Shown: positions 7,601 to 16,944 of the stretch, in pieces
Numbering within the stretch: the first letter of the stretch is position 1
How the letters are laid out: every line of letters begins with the position of its first letter
Source: Bacillota bacterium
GTDB lineage: Bacteria > Bacillota > Negativicutes > Sporomusales > Sporomusaceae
Direction of reading: 5' to 3'
Length of the DNA stretch: 27,799 nucleotides
Assembly: GCA_023388195.1 (NCBI GenBank)
Contig: JAEWGR010000134.1
Location: 1-27,799 of the forward strand
Program-made: the position numbers and the translations under genes
The notes under the pieces: model-generated
The model's input: only the letters and a program-made list of their open reading frames with translations
What the model was told of the DNA's origin: nothing
The model's database searches: none

Positions 7601-10150
7601 AAGAGGCTTTCCATAAGGGATACGTTTTGCTTCTGCCGGGACATCGGCGAAGGGATGGAAAATTGACCAGATTGCAGCTTCTGTGGCTCCCCCCAGGCTA
7701 ATCCCCTCAACCCCCGGGCACTGGGCCGCAAGTGTGGCCGGCAAGCCGGACGGAATCCAGTCCCCGGACAATAATGCCAGCCGCAGGGCAGGCTTATTCA
7801 GGGAAGGATCACTTTGCAGATAAGATAAAAGCATTTGCATCTGTGCAGGTACTGAATTCCAAACCGTTATCCCGTGCCGGCAGATCAGTTCCTGCCAGTG
7901 GCTGGCATCATGCTGCCGTTGGGCATCAGGCAGGATAAGCGTTCCGCCGGCAGTCAGCAGCCCGAAAATATCATAAACGGAAAGGTCAAAACCCAGGTTC
8001 GCCAAGCCCAGTATTTTATCACGGCAATCCACCTTAAACCGGGTATTGATATCCTGGATCGTATTCATTACGGCGCAATGACTCATCACAACACCTTTGG
8101 GCTTGCCGGTACTGCCTGAGGTATAAATGATATAGGCCGGCTCGAAAGAATCTACAGGTACCGGTTCTATCACACTGTCAGGATTTATTTTCAGTTCTTC
8201 TACGGCAATGAAAGCAGGCGGCATATCGCCTGTCTGGCCGGCATGCTCGCTGCGCGTGACAATAAACAGGGTTTCCGAATCCTGCATAATTGTGGTGCGC
8301 CGGGCCTGCGGCTGCGAGACGTCAATCGGTACATAGACGCCGCCGGCCAGCAATATTCCCAAAACCGCGGCAATTTGCCAGAGGCCTTTCTCCAGCACCA
8401 CGGCCACTCGGTCCCCTTTTTTGCAGCCTTTCTGCATCAGGGCCTGCTGGACGGCAACCGCATGATCCGCCAATTCCTGATAAGTAAACTGTCTGCCTTC
8501 ACTGACTAAGGCGGGAGCATCCGGGCAATGTTCAACACGAACGCAGAAGCCGTCCTGTAACAAACCTGCCGGTATTGGCGCTGCGGTATTATTGATCAAT
8601 TTACGTGTCGCCCGCACCTGGGCAGGCAATTGCAACGGCGCCTGGCGGTGCCAAGTATTTTCGCCGGCAGCCATTGCCTGCAGTAAATCGGCAAAAACGG
8701 CAAACGCAGCTTCTATCATCCCGGCCGGGAAAACCCCGCTTCTCACGTCCCAATTCAGATGCAGCTCGCCGCACCGTTCGGCAGCCTGACAATCAATCCA
8801 TACCTGTGGCGTCTGGCTTATCCCATACGTCAGCTTGGCCCCTCTCAGCAGCGCACCTTCCTGGAGGCCGGCATCGCCTACGCCGATCATGCTTGTGTAT
8901 ACGACAGGAATAATAACATTCTTGTTACGCCGGCGGTTTAACTCACGCAGAACCTCAATCCCCGAAAAGGAACTGTGTTCCAGGTCCAGCCACAAGCGCT
9001 GCTGTAAGGCCTGAACCCGCTGCAAAAAGGTGCTGCCGGCCTGAGGTGCGACTTCCAAAACATTTACGGCGGTAAAGTCACCGACAATCTGATCAATCTG
9101 CGGATGCAGCTCAGGGCGGTTCAGAATGGTAATATTAATGCAAAAATCAGGCTGCCTGGCCCATAAGCCGATGATCTCGGCAAACGCGGCCAGCACGGCA
9201 CTGGCAGGGGTAATTTTTTTCTGCTTGGCCTGTTGACAAATAGCGGCCCACTTGTCTTTTTCCAGGTAAAACTGATACCGTTCGAAGGCAACGCCGGCTG
9301 CCTTGTCCTTATCCTCGGCCAGCGGCAACTGGGGCGCCTCCGGCAGGTGATCCATTCTCTCCAGCCAATATTGGCGATCCCGCTCTTGCCGGGACCGGTT
9401 AAATAACTGTTTTTGCCGGGACTGCTGGAACAGCAGCAGATCCCGGTAGGTGACCGCCAGTTCGGGCAGCGGTATTTCCGGCTGATAGTACAAATGATTT
9501 AGTTCGGTTAGTATGATATTGATACTAATAAAATCGGCGATGAGCATATCAAGTGAAAAATGCAGAATGCTGTTTTCATCGGTTGTCGTCAAAAAGAGTT
9601 CATATAGAGGCCACTGATCTGGCACATATTGCCGGGTCGAGAGTTCTGCCCGCACCTTTTGTATGGCCGCTTGCGCCTGTTCAGGACTGACACCCCGCAG
9701 ATCCTGTGTGCGCAGGGGCGGGAGGGGTGTTTCTGCCAGCACCTGCTGATAACCTTGCTTAAAAACCACGGCGCGCAGCATGTCATGACGCTGGATTACC
9801 GCATGCCAGGCCTTTTCCAACCGGTCTTTGTCCAACACCGGCATGGTCAATTCTGTATACCCGTGGCAGCCAACGCCCCCAAACTCATAAATATCCTCCC
9901 GGCCCAGCAGATAAGCAGCCTGTACATCTGTCAGGGGAAAGGGTGTATAACGATTGGACGGATCTGTAATGACAAAGGAATTGTATGTGCCTTTTATATG
10001 CTCAATCAAATTTTCCTTATACCCGCGCAGTTCACTCAGATGGTGCTCATTGAGCACACCGGCAGGAGCCCGGAAACGGAGTTGACCGCCCTCCAGCCAA
10101 AACTGAGCGCCTAAGGCTTCATACTTATTAACCAGCTCTGTTATCGTCAT
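4634..10150 (-). CDS. PchF-like NRPS: docking-Cy-A(MT)-PCP-TE, cysteine-specific
   Basis: 1838 aa (PchF is about 1809). Domains: TubC-type N-terminal docking segment (1-55). Heterocyclisation domain (65-495) with the Cy motif DMLIADFIS at 201-209, replacing HHxxxDG. Adenylation domain (520-960 and 1375-1415) with YIIYTSGSTGKPKG and FDLSVYDIFG; its specificity residues read D-L-Y-N-L-S-L-I-W, the known cysteine code. A methyltransferase domain is inserted at about 1005-1370, with SAM motif VLEVGAGVGGTS at 1186-1197. PCP has GGDSL (Ser1463). The C-terminal thioesterase (1535-1838) has its nucleophile motif reading GHCMGG, Cys1616 in place of Ser, with His in GHHMS near the end. By analogy it adds the last cysteine, cyclises it, methylates the ring (N-methyl in PchF) and releases the chain. 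Start: ATG with AGGAGGG upstream, overlapping the previous stop as ATGA. Confidence 0.95.
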   Translation of the reverse strand: MTITELVNKYEALGAQFWLEGGQLRFRAPAGVLNEHHLSELRGYKENLIEHIKGTYNSFVITDPSNRYTPFPLTDVQAAYLLGREDIYEFGGVGCHGYTELTMPVLDKDRLEKAWHAVIQRHDMLRAVVFKQGYQQVLAETPLPPLRTQDLRGVSPEQAQAAIQKVRAELSTRQYVPDQWPLYELFLTTTDENSILHFSLDMLIADFISINIILTELNHLYYQPEIPLPELAVTYRDLLLFQQSRQKQLFNRSRQERDRQYWLERMDHLPEAPQLPLAEDKDKAAGVAFERYQFYLEKDKWAAICQQAKQKKITPASAVLAAFAEIIGLWARQPDFCINITILNRPELHPQIDQIVGDFTAVNVLEVAPQAGSTFLQRVQALQQRLWLDLEHSSFSGIEVLRELNRRRNKNVIIPVVYTSMIGVGDAGLQEGALLRGAKLTYGISQTPQVWIDCQAAERCGELHLNWDVRSGVFPAGMIEAAFAVFADLLQAMAAGENTWHRQAPLQLPAQVRATRKLINNTAAPIPAGLLQDGFCVRVEHCPDAPALVSEGRQFTYQELADHAVAVQQALMQKGCKKGDRVAVVLEKGLWQIAAVLGILLAGGVYVPIDVSQPQARRTTIMQDSETLFIVTRSEHAGQTGDMPPAFIAVEELKINPDSVIEPVPVDSFEPAYIIYTSGSTGKPKGVVMSHCAVMNTIQDINTRFKVDCRDKILGLANLGFDLSVYDIFGLLTAGGTLILPDAQRQHDASHWQELICRHGITVWNSVPAQMQMLLSYLQSDPSLNKPALRLALLSGDWIPSGLPATLAAQCPGVEGISLGGATEAAIWSIFHPFADVPAEAKRIPYGKPLANQRFYILNDRLQACPDWTVGHIYIGGAGLAQGYSGNEQLTAERFILHPETGERLYDTGDIGRYRPDGVIEFFGREDTQVKIHGHRIELSEIESVLQHHPAVAAALVMVSGDTPQEYRLHAFVEPKRLQQIQPPVPDRVLQDACFQAGQQATKSVDRAMFAQWMKAADQTTLFDIIKTLRDAGLFRAETASHSLEEIQAAVGVIPKLYKLVRRWLQVLCAENLLHKDNTGKYRLLTVPPAQAAEHCWQQLEAIEAKVHYGAKLVSYLRESNKHLPELLRGDVDALALLFPQGNLDTALAAYHDNLVNLALNQVARECVVQLAAERTRSNNSRPLQVLEVGAGVGGTSLELIPALAEYNAEYHFTDISTFFLNEAKNRFEKYPWVTYGLYDINKEYWLQGLEAAKYDVIVCANVLHNARNAPEIIKTLQELAVPGGKLIVIEATKETYTLLTSMEFKDGLTGFTDFRASTDSTFIDFDKWQALFAGANAQVLCAYPAVEDPLAMAGQTVFIIGFPGENLPLYKEEIGEYLQQQLPAYMIPGHIEIMPQLPLSGNGKVDRGALKKRLEVSAVPDHAAGEVAQDDLETRIAGIWAAALNRETIGRNEDFFAAGGDSLLVTQVVAKMREVLPEAKSWEWDRLMREMLGMPTVAAIGRQLRSQKTVTAVTPGSTALKPATPLIILAEGKQPGGAMKVFFHDGTGTLAIYNHILPALINAPDRTETIAGFTLIDEKAYLAIPGDRLIVTLGQQYADLLLRHGACRFELIGHCMGGFIAIETARALMEAGAAIAPVTVIDSNRFPYQIEDELFLERLFGQLVGADMTKAGHSVPDKLMKKALEEIRAAQTGVISTEAWCSLSGPLEVVAQSYRQLAAKPQAQRLAELYSAIPAASGVISGYQPNAVNNLYQLVCHSFRGVTAYDPLPFAGDISAACALDRETHFLSFADSAGGEFWQDIALGDLQLHPVAGHHMSCMEPPFAAAVVELLTKGAKG

Positions 10151-13100
10151 ATGATTCCCTCCTCAAAAATAGGATATTGCTGTTTATGCTCTGCAGATAA
10201 TGATGCCTGCAAGGTGCGGATTGTCCCGGCCAGGGCGGCAATGGTCGGCGCAATGAATAAGGTTTGCAAGGAGATGCCCGGAGGTGCAACCCGGCGTTTT
10301 TGCAATTGTCCGATCAGGCGCACCGCTTTTAAGCTGTCACCGCCGCTCAAGAAGAAATCATCATGCCGGGAAGGCTCCCGGATACCTAAAATATCTGACC
10401 AAACAGCGGCTAGGCGCCGTTCCAGGGCATCAAGGGGCGGTTCGGGCGCAGTGGCTGCTGCCGCCTGATATTGCTGCAAACTTTGCCTGACGGCATTGCG
10501 GTCCACCTTCCCGTTAGTAGTAAGGGGCAGTTGATCTACGGCGATTATTTTGTTTGGCACCATATAGGCCGGAAGTTTCCTGGCCAGAAACGCAGTAAGG
10601 TCTTCGCCGGCTTCCCGGCCGGCGTCAAGTACCACGGCCGCCGCCAGTGCAGGCGGGTCACCTGCCACGACAACGACCGCATTGCGCACCCACGGTGCGG
10701 CAGCCATTGCCGTTTCAATTTCCCCCAGTTCAATACGGTGGCCCCTGATCTTGACCTGGAGGTCTTCCCTCCCCAGAAACTCGATATTGCCATCCGGCCA
10801 GTACCGCCCCCAATCCCCGGTACGGTACAGCCGTTCCCCGGTGCAGGGGTGTTGGACAAACTTGGCTTTGGTCCTGGCCTCATCCTGCCAGTACCCTTTG
10901 GCCAGGCCCAGGCCGCCAATGTACAGCTCGCCCGGAACCCAAACAGGGCAGTCGCCCATCCATTCGTTAAGCACATAGTAGCGCTGATTGGCCAACGGAC
11001 GGCCATAAGGAATACTTTTCCAGCCGGAGCTTATTGTCTGCACCGGATACAGGTTGGACCAGATCGACGCCTCCGTGGCCCCGCCCAGACCGATTACCTG
11101 AACGCCTGGAACCTGCGCCCTGATTTTATCCGGCAGTTCTAAAGGAATCCAGTCACCGCTCAGCAATACCAGCCGCAGGGATTGGGGCAGCCTCTCGTCC
11201 TGGCTGTCAGCATATTCCAACAGCATCTGCAGCAAAGCCGGCACCGTGTTCCACACCGTGACCTGCTCTTGCCGCATCCATTCCAGCCAGCAGGCCGGAT
11301 CTTTGGTTTTATCCGCTGCCGGCAGGATAATAGTGCCGCCGGCGGCCAGCAATCCAAAAATGTCATAGACCGAAAGATCAAAATTCAGGTGGGAAAGAGC
11401 CAGTACCCGGTCTCCGGGACTCACGGCAAAACGCCGGTTCACAGCCAGAATAGTGTTAACAGCACCCCGGTGGTCGATCATAACCCCTTTGGGTATACCT
11501 GTCGAACCTGAGGTATAAATAACATAAGCCAAATCTTCCGGTTGAACGGTAAGGGCCGGCAGACTTTCCCCGGCAGCTGATGGCAGTTGGTCAACAAACA
11601 CTCGCTCGATGCCCACAGGCCAATCTATTTTCGCTTCCAGCCAGGACTGGGTAAGCACCAGGTTGCTATCGCTATCGTCCAGAAGCTGATGGTGTCTCGC
11701 TGCGGGATGCGCCGGGTCAAGTGGCAGATATGCGGCACCGGCCTGCAAAATCCCGAGGACCGCCACCACCTGCTCCCAGCCTTTCTCCATCACCACGGCC
11801 ACCAGGGTATTAGGCCGCACACCCTTGGCCCGCAAAAGATTGCCCACAACCGCGACGCGGCTGGACAGTTCCCCATAGGTCAAGCTGCCGCCGGCGGCAA
11901 TCACCGCCGTCTGATCCGGCTGCCGGGCAGCCTGCCTGGCAAATAAACCGGGGAGCGTGGCCGCAGAAACCGGCGCAGCCGTATTATTGGCCGCGATTCT
12001 TGCTTCCAGCCGGGGCACTGAAATTAGACTCGGTACGATCTCATGCCAGGCCTTTTCTTCAGCGGCCAGGCGATGTAGCAGGTCGCAATAAGCGGCAAAC
12101 ATGTCATCAAGGAGCCCGGCCGGGAACAGTCCGGCCACAGCGTCCCAAATCAGCAGCAGGGCCCCGTCTTGCTCTGCCACTTGATGATCCAGCCACACTT
12201 GTGGCGTTTGCGTAATATTGTAGACGAGTTTGCCCAGCCATTTCTTACCCGAGCCGTCTTCGCTCCATTGGTCAACCCCCAAAACACTTGTAAAAACAAC
12301 CGGCATTACCGCCCCCTGCTGTTCCCCGCGCTGTTTGGCCAATGCGCGCATTACCTCGATACCACTGACATAGGCGTGGTCTAAATCCTGCCAGAGCTGC
12401 TGCTGCAAATTACGGCTCCGTTCCAGGAAGGTCCGGCCGGCGGAATGCTCCACAGCCAGCAGGGCCAGTGATGTAAAATCCCCGACAAGGTCATTCACCT
12501 GCGGGTGCAGGGGCAGCCGGTTAAACTGGGTCAGGTTGATGGTAAACCGGGGGCGCCGGCTCCAGACAGCCAGCACTTCCGCATAGGCAGCCAGCAATAG
12601 GCCGGAAGGCGTCAGCCCGGCCTCGGCCGAGCGTTTCTTAAGCTGCTGCCAGGTTTCCTGCCCCAGCCGGGTGTCCAGACGCTGGAACCGCTGCCGGCTG
12701 AGGGCTGCCGGATTTTGCGCCAGCGGCAGTTCCGGTGCCGGCGGCAAACCGGGCAAACGGTTAAACCAATAGGCCTGATCCCGCTGATACAACGCTGACT
12801 CTTTGCTGCCCGCCAGCGCCAGGACATAGTCGCGGAAGGATAAGGCAAAAGGTGTCAAAGGGCCGTCCTGTTCATGGTAAAGCCGGGCCCATTCGCTAAA
12901 GAGATGAAACGTGCTCCACCCGTCAAAAAACAGGTTGTCAAAGCTAAGGTGAAGCCGTACGCGGTTTTCACCAAAACGGGAAACCCGCACATCAAACAAG
13001 GGCCACTCGCCGGCGTCGAATACCTGATGAGACATTTCCTCCCGTGTATTTTGCAGGCCGGCTGCAGCCGCCTCCGGACTTGCGCCCCGCCAATCGAGGA

Positions 13101-16100
13101 CTTTAATGTGATAAGGAGGGACCTGAGCCAAAATTTGCTGCTGACCGTCAGGCAGAGCAACCGCCCTCATCATATCGTGATGCTCGATCAGACGCTGCCA
13201 GGCACTGCTGACCCGGTCAGGATCCAGCTCCGCCTCTTCCAGCTCAAAATAGCAATGAGCCGCTACATTGCCCAGGGCATAGACGCCGCTGCGGCCAACC
13301 CAGTAAGCATGCTGAATATCGGTCAGGGGGAAGGGAAGGTGCCACTGCTCAGGCACAGGCACAATCTGCGGCAGGCCGGCCGGGGCAGCGGCTGCTGCCG
13401 TTTGTTCCCCTGTCAGCGCCCGGATATGCTCAGCCAGCTCAGCAAGGGTCGGCCCGGCGAAGATGCTCCCCAGGGATAGCTCAACCGCCAGCTCTGTTCG
13501 CACCATAGTGCTCAGTTTGGTCGCAAGCAGGGAATCGCCGCCCAATTCAAAAAAGCTGTCGTTAATATCAATCTGCTCAACGCCCAGAAGCCGGCGCCAG
13601 ATAGCCGCAAGCGTTACTTCCAGCGGTGTCTGTGGTGCGGCAAAGATTTTCTCCGGATGTGTATTTTGCCTATCCTCCGGGGCAGGCAGCGCTTGCCGGT
13701 CAAGCTTGCCGTTAGCCGTAAGCGGCAATTCATCCAAGGGAATGCAGACAGCAGGAACCATGTAGGCAGGCAGCTTTTGCCTTAAAAAGCCGAGCAGGTT
13801 TTCGGACTTAAAGTACTGTAGTCGTTGCGTCGGCGCCGCTAAAGCAGTCCAGGAGGCCTGGGGCAGCCCCGGCTTAGCCGGTTCTGTTGCCAAAAACAGC
13901 AAGCCGGTTTCCAGATCAGGCACCACATAGGCCACAAGATACCTATTTCCCTTGGGATCACCGGCGGCTGTGACCACTGCGTCACGTACCCCCGGATGCT
14001 GCTTCAGGACGGTTTCAATCTCACCCAGCTCAATGCGGTGCCCCCTAATCTTGACCTGAAAATCCTCACGCCCCAGGAATTCAATATTGCCATCAGGCCA
14101 ATATCGCCCCAGATCACCGGTCCGGTACCACCGGGAACCCTGGCAATCCACAAAGCGTTCAGCCGTAAGTTCGGGATCGCCCCGATAGCCCTGGGCCACT
14201 CCGGCCCCGCCAATCCATAATTCTCCGGTCACCCAATCGGGGCAGTCCCGCCCTTGTTTATCAACAACCCGGTAAGCTTGGTTGGTCAGGGGGCGTCCAT
14301 AGGGGATAGAGGTCCAAGCATCAGGCAAGGGCAACGACACATCAAAAAAGTTGGACCAGATGGAGGCCTCGGTAGCCCCGCCCATGGCTACCAGGTGGCA
14401 ACGTTCGGCCGCCTGCTGCAGCCGCACCGGCAAATCCAGGCCAATCCAGTCGCCGGAAAGCAGCGTCAGGCGCAGCGGCAGGTTTCTTTGCTGCCCGCTT
14501 TCCGCAGCGACCAGCAGCATGTCAAGTAAAACCGGCACCGAATTCCATAGTGTAATTTGGTACTTGTCCAATAGGTTCAACCAGTGAGCGGCTTCACGCC
14601 GGTTCTCTTCCGTAATCAGCACAAGTGAGCCGCCCACGCTCAGCAGCCCGAATATATCATAGACCGAAAGATCAAAGTCCAGGGCAGAAACAGCCAAAAC
14701 CCGGTCAGCCGGCCCAACACGGTAACGGCGGTTGATGTCGGCAATGGTATTCCAGGCCGCACCGTGACTGATTTCAACCCCTTTAGGTTCGCCAGTGGAG
14801 CCGGAGGTAAATATAATGTAAGCCAAACACGCCGGCGCCACTTCCCCCGGCGCGGCCAAAGGCGGCATAGCGGCCGCACCGGCAATATCAAGTACCAGGG
14901 CACCGGCCGGCCACTCGCCTGTTTGCTCCCGTTCCTTGTCGGTAAGGACGCAGCGAATGGCCGCTTTGTTATGGATACGCTCACGCCGGGTCAGAGGCTG
15001 ATCCATGCTGACAGGCACATAACAAGCCCCTGCGGCCAGGATGCCGAATACGGCAATGATTTGTGCCGGTCCCCGCGGCAGGGTAACGGCGACAGGCTCG
15101 CCGGCCTTGATACCCTTTTTCCGGAGGAATGCCGCCACCTGCAAAGCGGCTGCGGCCAGTTCGCCATAGGATAAACAAGTGCCGGCAGCACTGTCAATCA
15201 GGGCTGTTGCCTGCGGGTAGGCAGCGGCAAATTCAAAGAAGGTAGTATGCAGGCAGCTGGCGGCAGGCACTGCCGGCAGAAAAACAGCGTTATCCGGTCG
15301 TTGCTGCCGGGACGGGGCCAGAATATCAGGCGAGGTCTGCCAGTTATTATTCTCAGCCGCCAGCCAGTGAAGCAGCTGTTGATAAGCGGCAAACATCCGG
15401 TCCGGCAGCTCCGCCGGGAACAGTTCGTCTATACCGTCCCAGATCAGCAGTAAGCCGCCGTCCATATCAAATAACTGAAAATCAAGCCAGACCTGCGGGG
15501 TTTGCGAAATCATATAGCCAATATTGCCAAAGGCAGCGCGGAATTCGTCATTAATCAGCGGGATACCCAGATTGCAGGAAAAAACGACAGGGGCAAACAC
15601 CTTTGTCCCCTGATATAAACGCGCCAGATCGCGCTGCACCTTTACCCCCGAATAAGCCGTGTTGGCCATATCCTGATGAAATTGCTGCTGCAGCTTTTGC
15701 GTCTGCCCCAGAAAGGATTCACCGGCGCCGCAAGCCGCTTCCAATAATAACAAATTGGTAAAATCGGCAACAACGTCCTCAATTCCTTCGTCTGCTGCCT
15801 GACGGTCAAATAAAGGGATATTGATTAAGAATCTGTCCGTGGTGCTCCAGCGTTCAAGAACAAGGGCATACGCGGTTAACAGCACCATCGCCGGTGTTAC
15901 CTGATATTCGGCAGACCGCTGCTTTAACCGTTCCCACACCGCTTGCCTGACAAAGTGGGTTCTCCTTTTGAATACAGGCTGCTTGATCATTTCCGGATTC
16001 TTTTTCAGCGGCAGCGCCGGTCCTGCCGGCATTGTCGACAAACGGGTCTGCCAATACGCTTTTGCTGTGGCCTGGGCTTGCTTATTCCGCTCCTCTTCCT

Positions 16101-16944
16101 GCCGCAGGTATTCAGCGAAATTCCAGTTTGCCGGCGCGGGGGGCAGGCAGCCGCGTACGTAGGCGGCTGCCAAATCCCGCAAAATAATCTGGAAGCTTTG
16201 CACGTCCGCCACCAGCAAGTCAATATCAAAGTGCAGGCGTGTTTTCCCTGCCGGCAGCATGCTGAGCCGCAGACCGGCAACCTCACCGTTTTCTATAGCC
16301 AGCAGCCGGTGAGACAGCTGCTGGCGGATGTTCATTAATTCCTGCTCGAGTTCTGCCTGGGCGCAGGTCCGCAAATCATGGACAATAACCTTTGCTGCCG
16401 CCGGCACGGTTAGCACCTGCTGCTGCCCGTCAGCTAAAAACCGGGTCCGCAGCATCGGATGATGCCGCAATAATTGCAGCCAGGCCATCTCCAAACGGGT
16501 CAGGTCGATCCCTTCGCCATCGACTTCCAGATAGCCATGGCAGCCTACCCCGCCCAGATATTGATCCTGACGCCGGCCGATCCAATAAGCATACTGCACA
16601 TCAGTCAGGGGAAACGGCGCCTGTAAATCGGCAATTTTTGTGCTGCCCGGCTGCTCCTTATTTTTTATCTGCCCAGCTTCCCGTCTATTTTGCAATAAGG
16701 ACCACCACCGCCCTAACGACGGGGCGGAAATCAGTTCGGCAAAAGTAACGGTCGCTCCCATCTTTCGCCAGGTATTTACCAGGCGCATAATCTGCAGCGA
16801 GCTAAGCCCCAGTTCCAGCAGGTTACGCTGATCATCAAATTCCACAGGTGCCGGCAACATAGCGGAAATTTGCGTTTTGATCCCGCCATAGCTCAGACCG
16901 GCTGTATCGGTTGCGGCTTTCTCCCCCGGTGGCGAATTAGTCAT
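10147..16944 (-). CDS. NRPS: ArCP-Cy-A-PCP-Cy-A-PCP, two cysteine modules (HMWP2/PchE-like)
   Basis: 2265 aa from the ATG at 16944, chosen because AGGGAGGA lies 8 bases upstream and the 58-residue longer reading is non-conserved and inside the upstream gene. Domains: aryl carrier protein (20-85, LELGLSSL, Ser49); Cy1 (110-545, DLLVADVQS); A1 (570-1085); PCP1 (Ser1138 in GGDSL); Cy2 (1203-1645, DNLFFDGWS); A2 (1665-2155); PCP2 (Ser2204). Specificity residues by motif alignment: A1 D-L-Y-N-L-S-M-I-W and A2 D-L-Y-N-L-S-L-I-W, both cysteine. The enzyme would take the aryl acid on the ArCP and build two successive thiazoline rings. HMWP2 and PchE carry an epimerase-like insertion in their A domain, but neither A domain here has one. 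The C-terminal tail ends in an acidic-hydrophobic stretch (YPIFEEGII) that may dock onto the next NRPS. Its stop overlaps the next start as ATGA. Confidence 0.95.
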   Translation of the reverse strand: MTNSPPGEKAATDTAGLSYGGIKTQISAMLPAPVEFDDQRNLLELGLSSLQIMRLVNTWRKMGATVTFAELISAPSLGRWWSLLQNRREAGQIKNKEQPGSTKIADLQAPFPLTDVQYAYWIGRRQDQYLGGVGCHGYLEVDGEGIDLTRLEMAWLQLLRHHPMLRTRFLADGQQQVLTVPAAAKVIVHDLRTCAQAELEQELMNIRQQLSHRLLAIENGEVAGLRLSMLPAGKTRLHFDIDLLVADVQSFQIILRDLAAAYVRGCLPPAPANWNFAEYLRQEEERNKQAQATAKAYWQTRLSTMPAGPALPLKKNPEMIKQPVFKRRTHFVRQAVWERLKQRSAEYQVTPAMVLLTAYALVLERWSTTDRFLINIPLFDRQAADEGIEDVVADFTNLLLLEAACGAGESFLGQTQKLQQQFHQDMANTAYSGVKVQRDLARLYQGTKVFAPVVFSCNLGIPLINDEFRAAFGNIGYMISQTPQVWLDFQLFDMDGGLLLIWDGIDELFPAELPDRMFAAYQQLLHWLAAENNNWQTSPDILAPSRQQRPDNAVFLPAVPAASCLHTTFFEFAAAYPQATALIDSAAGTCLSYGELAAAALQVAAFLRKKGIKAGEPVAVTLPRGPAQIIAVFGILAAGACYVPVSMDQPLTRRERIHNKAAIRCVLTDKEREQTGEWPAGALVLDIAGAAAMPPLAAPGEVAPACLAYIIFTSGSTGEPKGVEISHGAAWNTIADINRRYRVGPADRVLAVSALDFDLSVYDIFGLLSVGGSLVLITEENRREAAHWLNLLDKYQITLWNSVPVLLDMLLVAAESGQQRNLPLRLTLLSGDWIGLDLPVRLQQAAERCHLVAMGGATEASIWSNFFDVSLPLPDAWTSIPYGRPLTNQAYRVVDKQGRDCPDWVTGELWIGGAGVAQGYRGDPELTAERFVDCQGSRWYRTGDLGRYWPDGNIEFLGREDFQVKIRGHRIELGEIETVLKQHPGVRDAVVTAAGDPKGNRYLVAYVVPDLETGLLFLATEPAKPGLPQASWTALAAPTQRLQYFKSENLLGFLRQKLPAYMVPAVCIPLDELPLTANGKLDRQALPAPEDRQNTHPEKIFAAPQTPLEVTLAAIWRRLLGVEQIDINDSFFELGGDSLLATKLSTMVRTELAVELSLGSIFAGPTLAELAEHIRALTGEQTAAAAAPAGLPQIVPVPEQWHLPFPLTDIQHAYWVGRSGVYALGNVAAHCYFELEEAELDPDRVSSAWQRLIEHHDMMRAVALPDGQQQILAQVPPYHIKVLDWRGASPEAAAAGLQNTREEMSHQVFDAGEWPLFDVRVSRFGENRVRLHLSFDNLFFDGWSTFHLFSEWARLYHEQDGPLTPFALSFRDYVLALAGSKESALYQRDQAYWFNRLPGLPPAPELPLAQNPAALSRQRFQRLDTRLGQETWQQLKKRSAEAGLTPSGLLLAAYAEVLAVWSRRPRFTINLTQFNRLPLHPQVNDLVGDFTSLALLAVEHSAGRTFLERSRNLQQQLWQDLDHAYVSGIEVMRALAKQRGEQQGAVMPVVFTSVLGVDQWSEDGSGKKWLGKLVYNITQTPQVWLDHQVAEQDGALLLIWDAVAGLFPAGLLDDMFAAYCDLLHRLAAEEKAWHEIVPSLISVPRLEARIAANNTAAPVSAATLPGLFARQAARQPDQTAVIAAGGSLTYGELSSRVAVVGNLLRAKGVRPNTLVAVVMEKGWEQVVAVLGILQAGAAYLPLDPAHPAARHHQLLDDSDSNLVLTQSWLEAKIDWPVGIERVFVDQLPSAAGESLPALTVQPEDLAYVIYTSGSTGIPKGVMIDHRGAVNTILAVNRRFAVSPGDRVLALSHLNFDLSVYDIFGLLAAGGTIILPAADKTKDPACWLEWMRQEQVTVWNTVPALLQMLLEYADSQDERLPQSLRLVLLSGDWIPLELPDKIRAQVPGVQVIGLGGATEASIWSNLYPVQTISSGWKSIPYGRPLANQRYYVLNEWMGDCPVWVPGELYIGGLGLAKGYWQDEARTKAKFVQHPCTGERLYRTGDWGRYWPDGNIEFLGREDLQVKIRGHRIELGEIETAMAAAPWVRNAVVVVAGDPPALAAAVVLDAGREAGEDLTAFLARKLPAYMVPNKIIAVDQLPLTTNGKVDRNAVRQSLQQYQAAAATAPEPPLDALERRLAAVWSDILGIREPSRHDDFFLSGGDSLKAVRLIGQLQKRRVAPPGISLQTLFIAPTIAALAGTIRTLQASLSAEHKQQYPIFEEGII

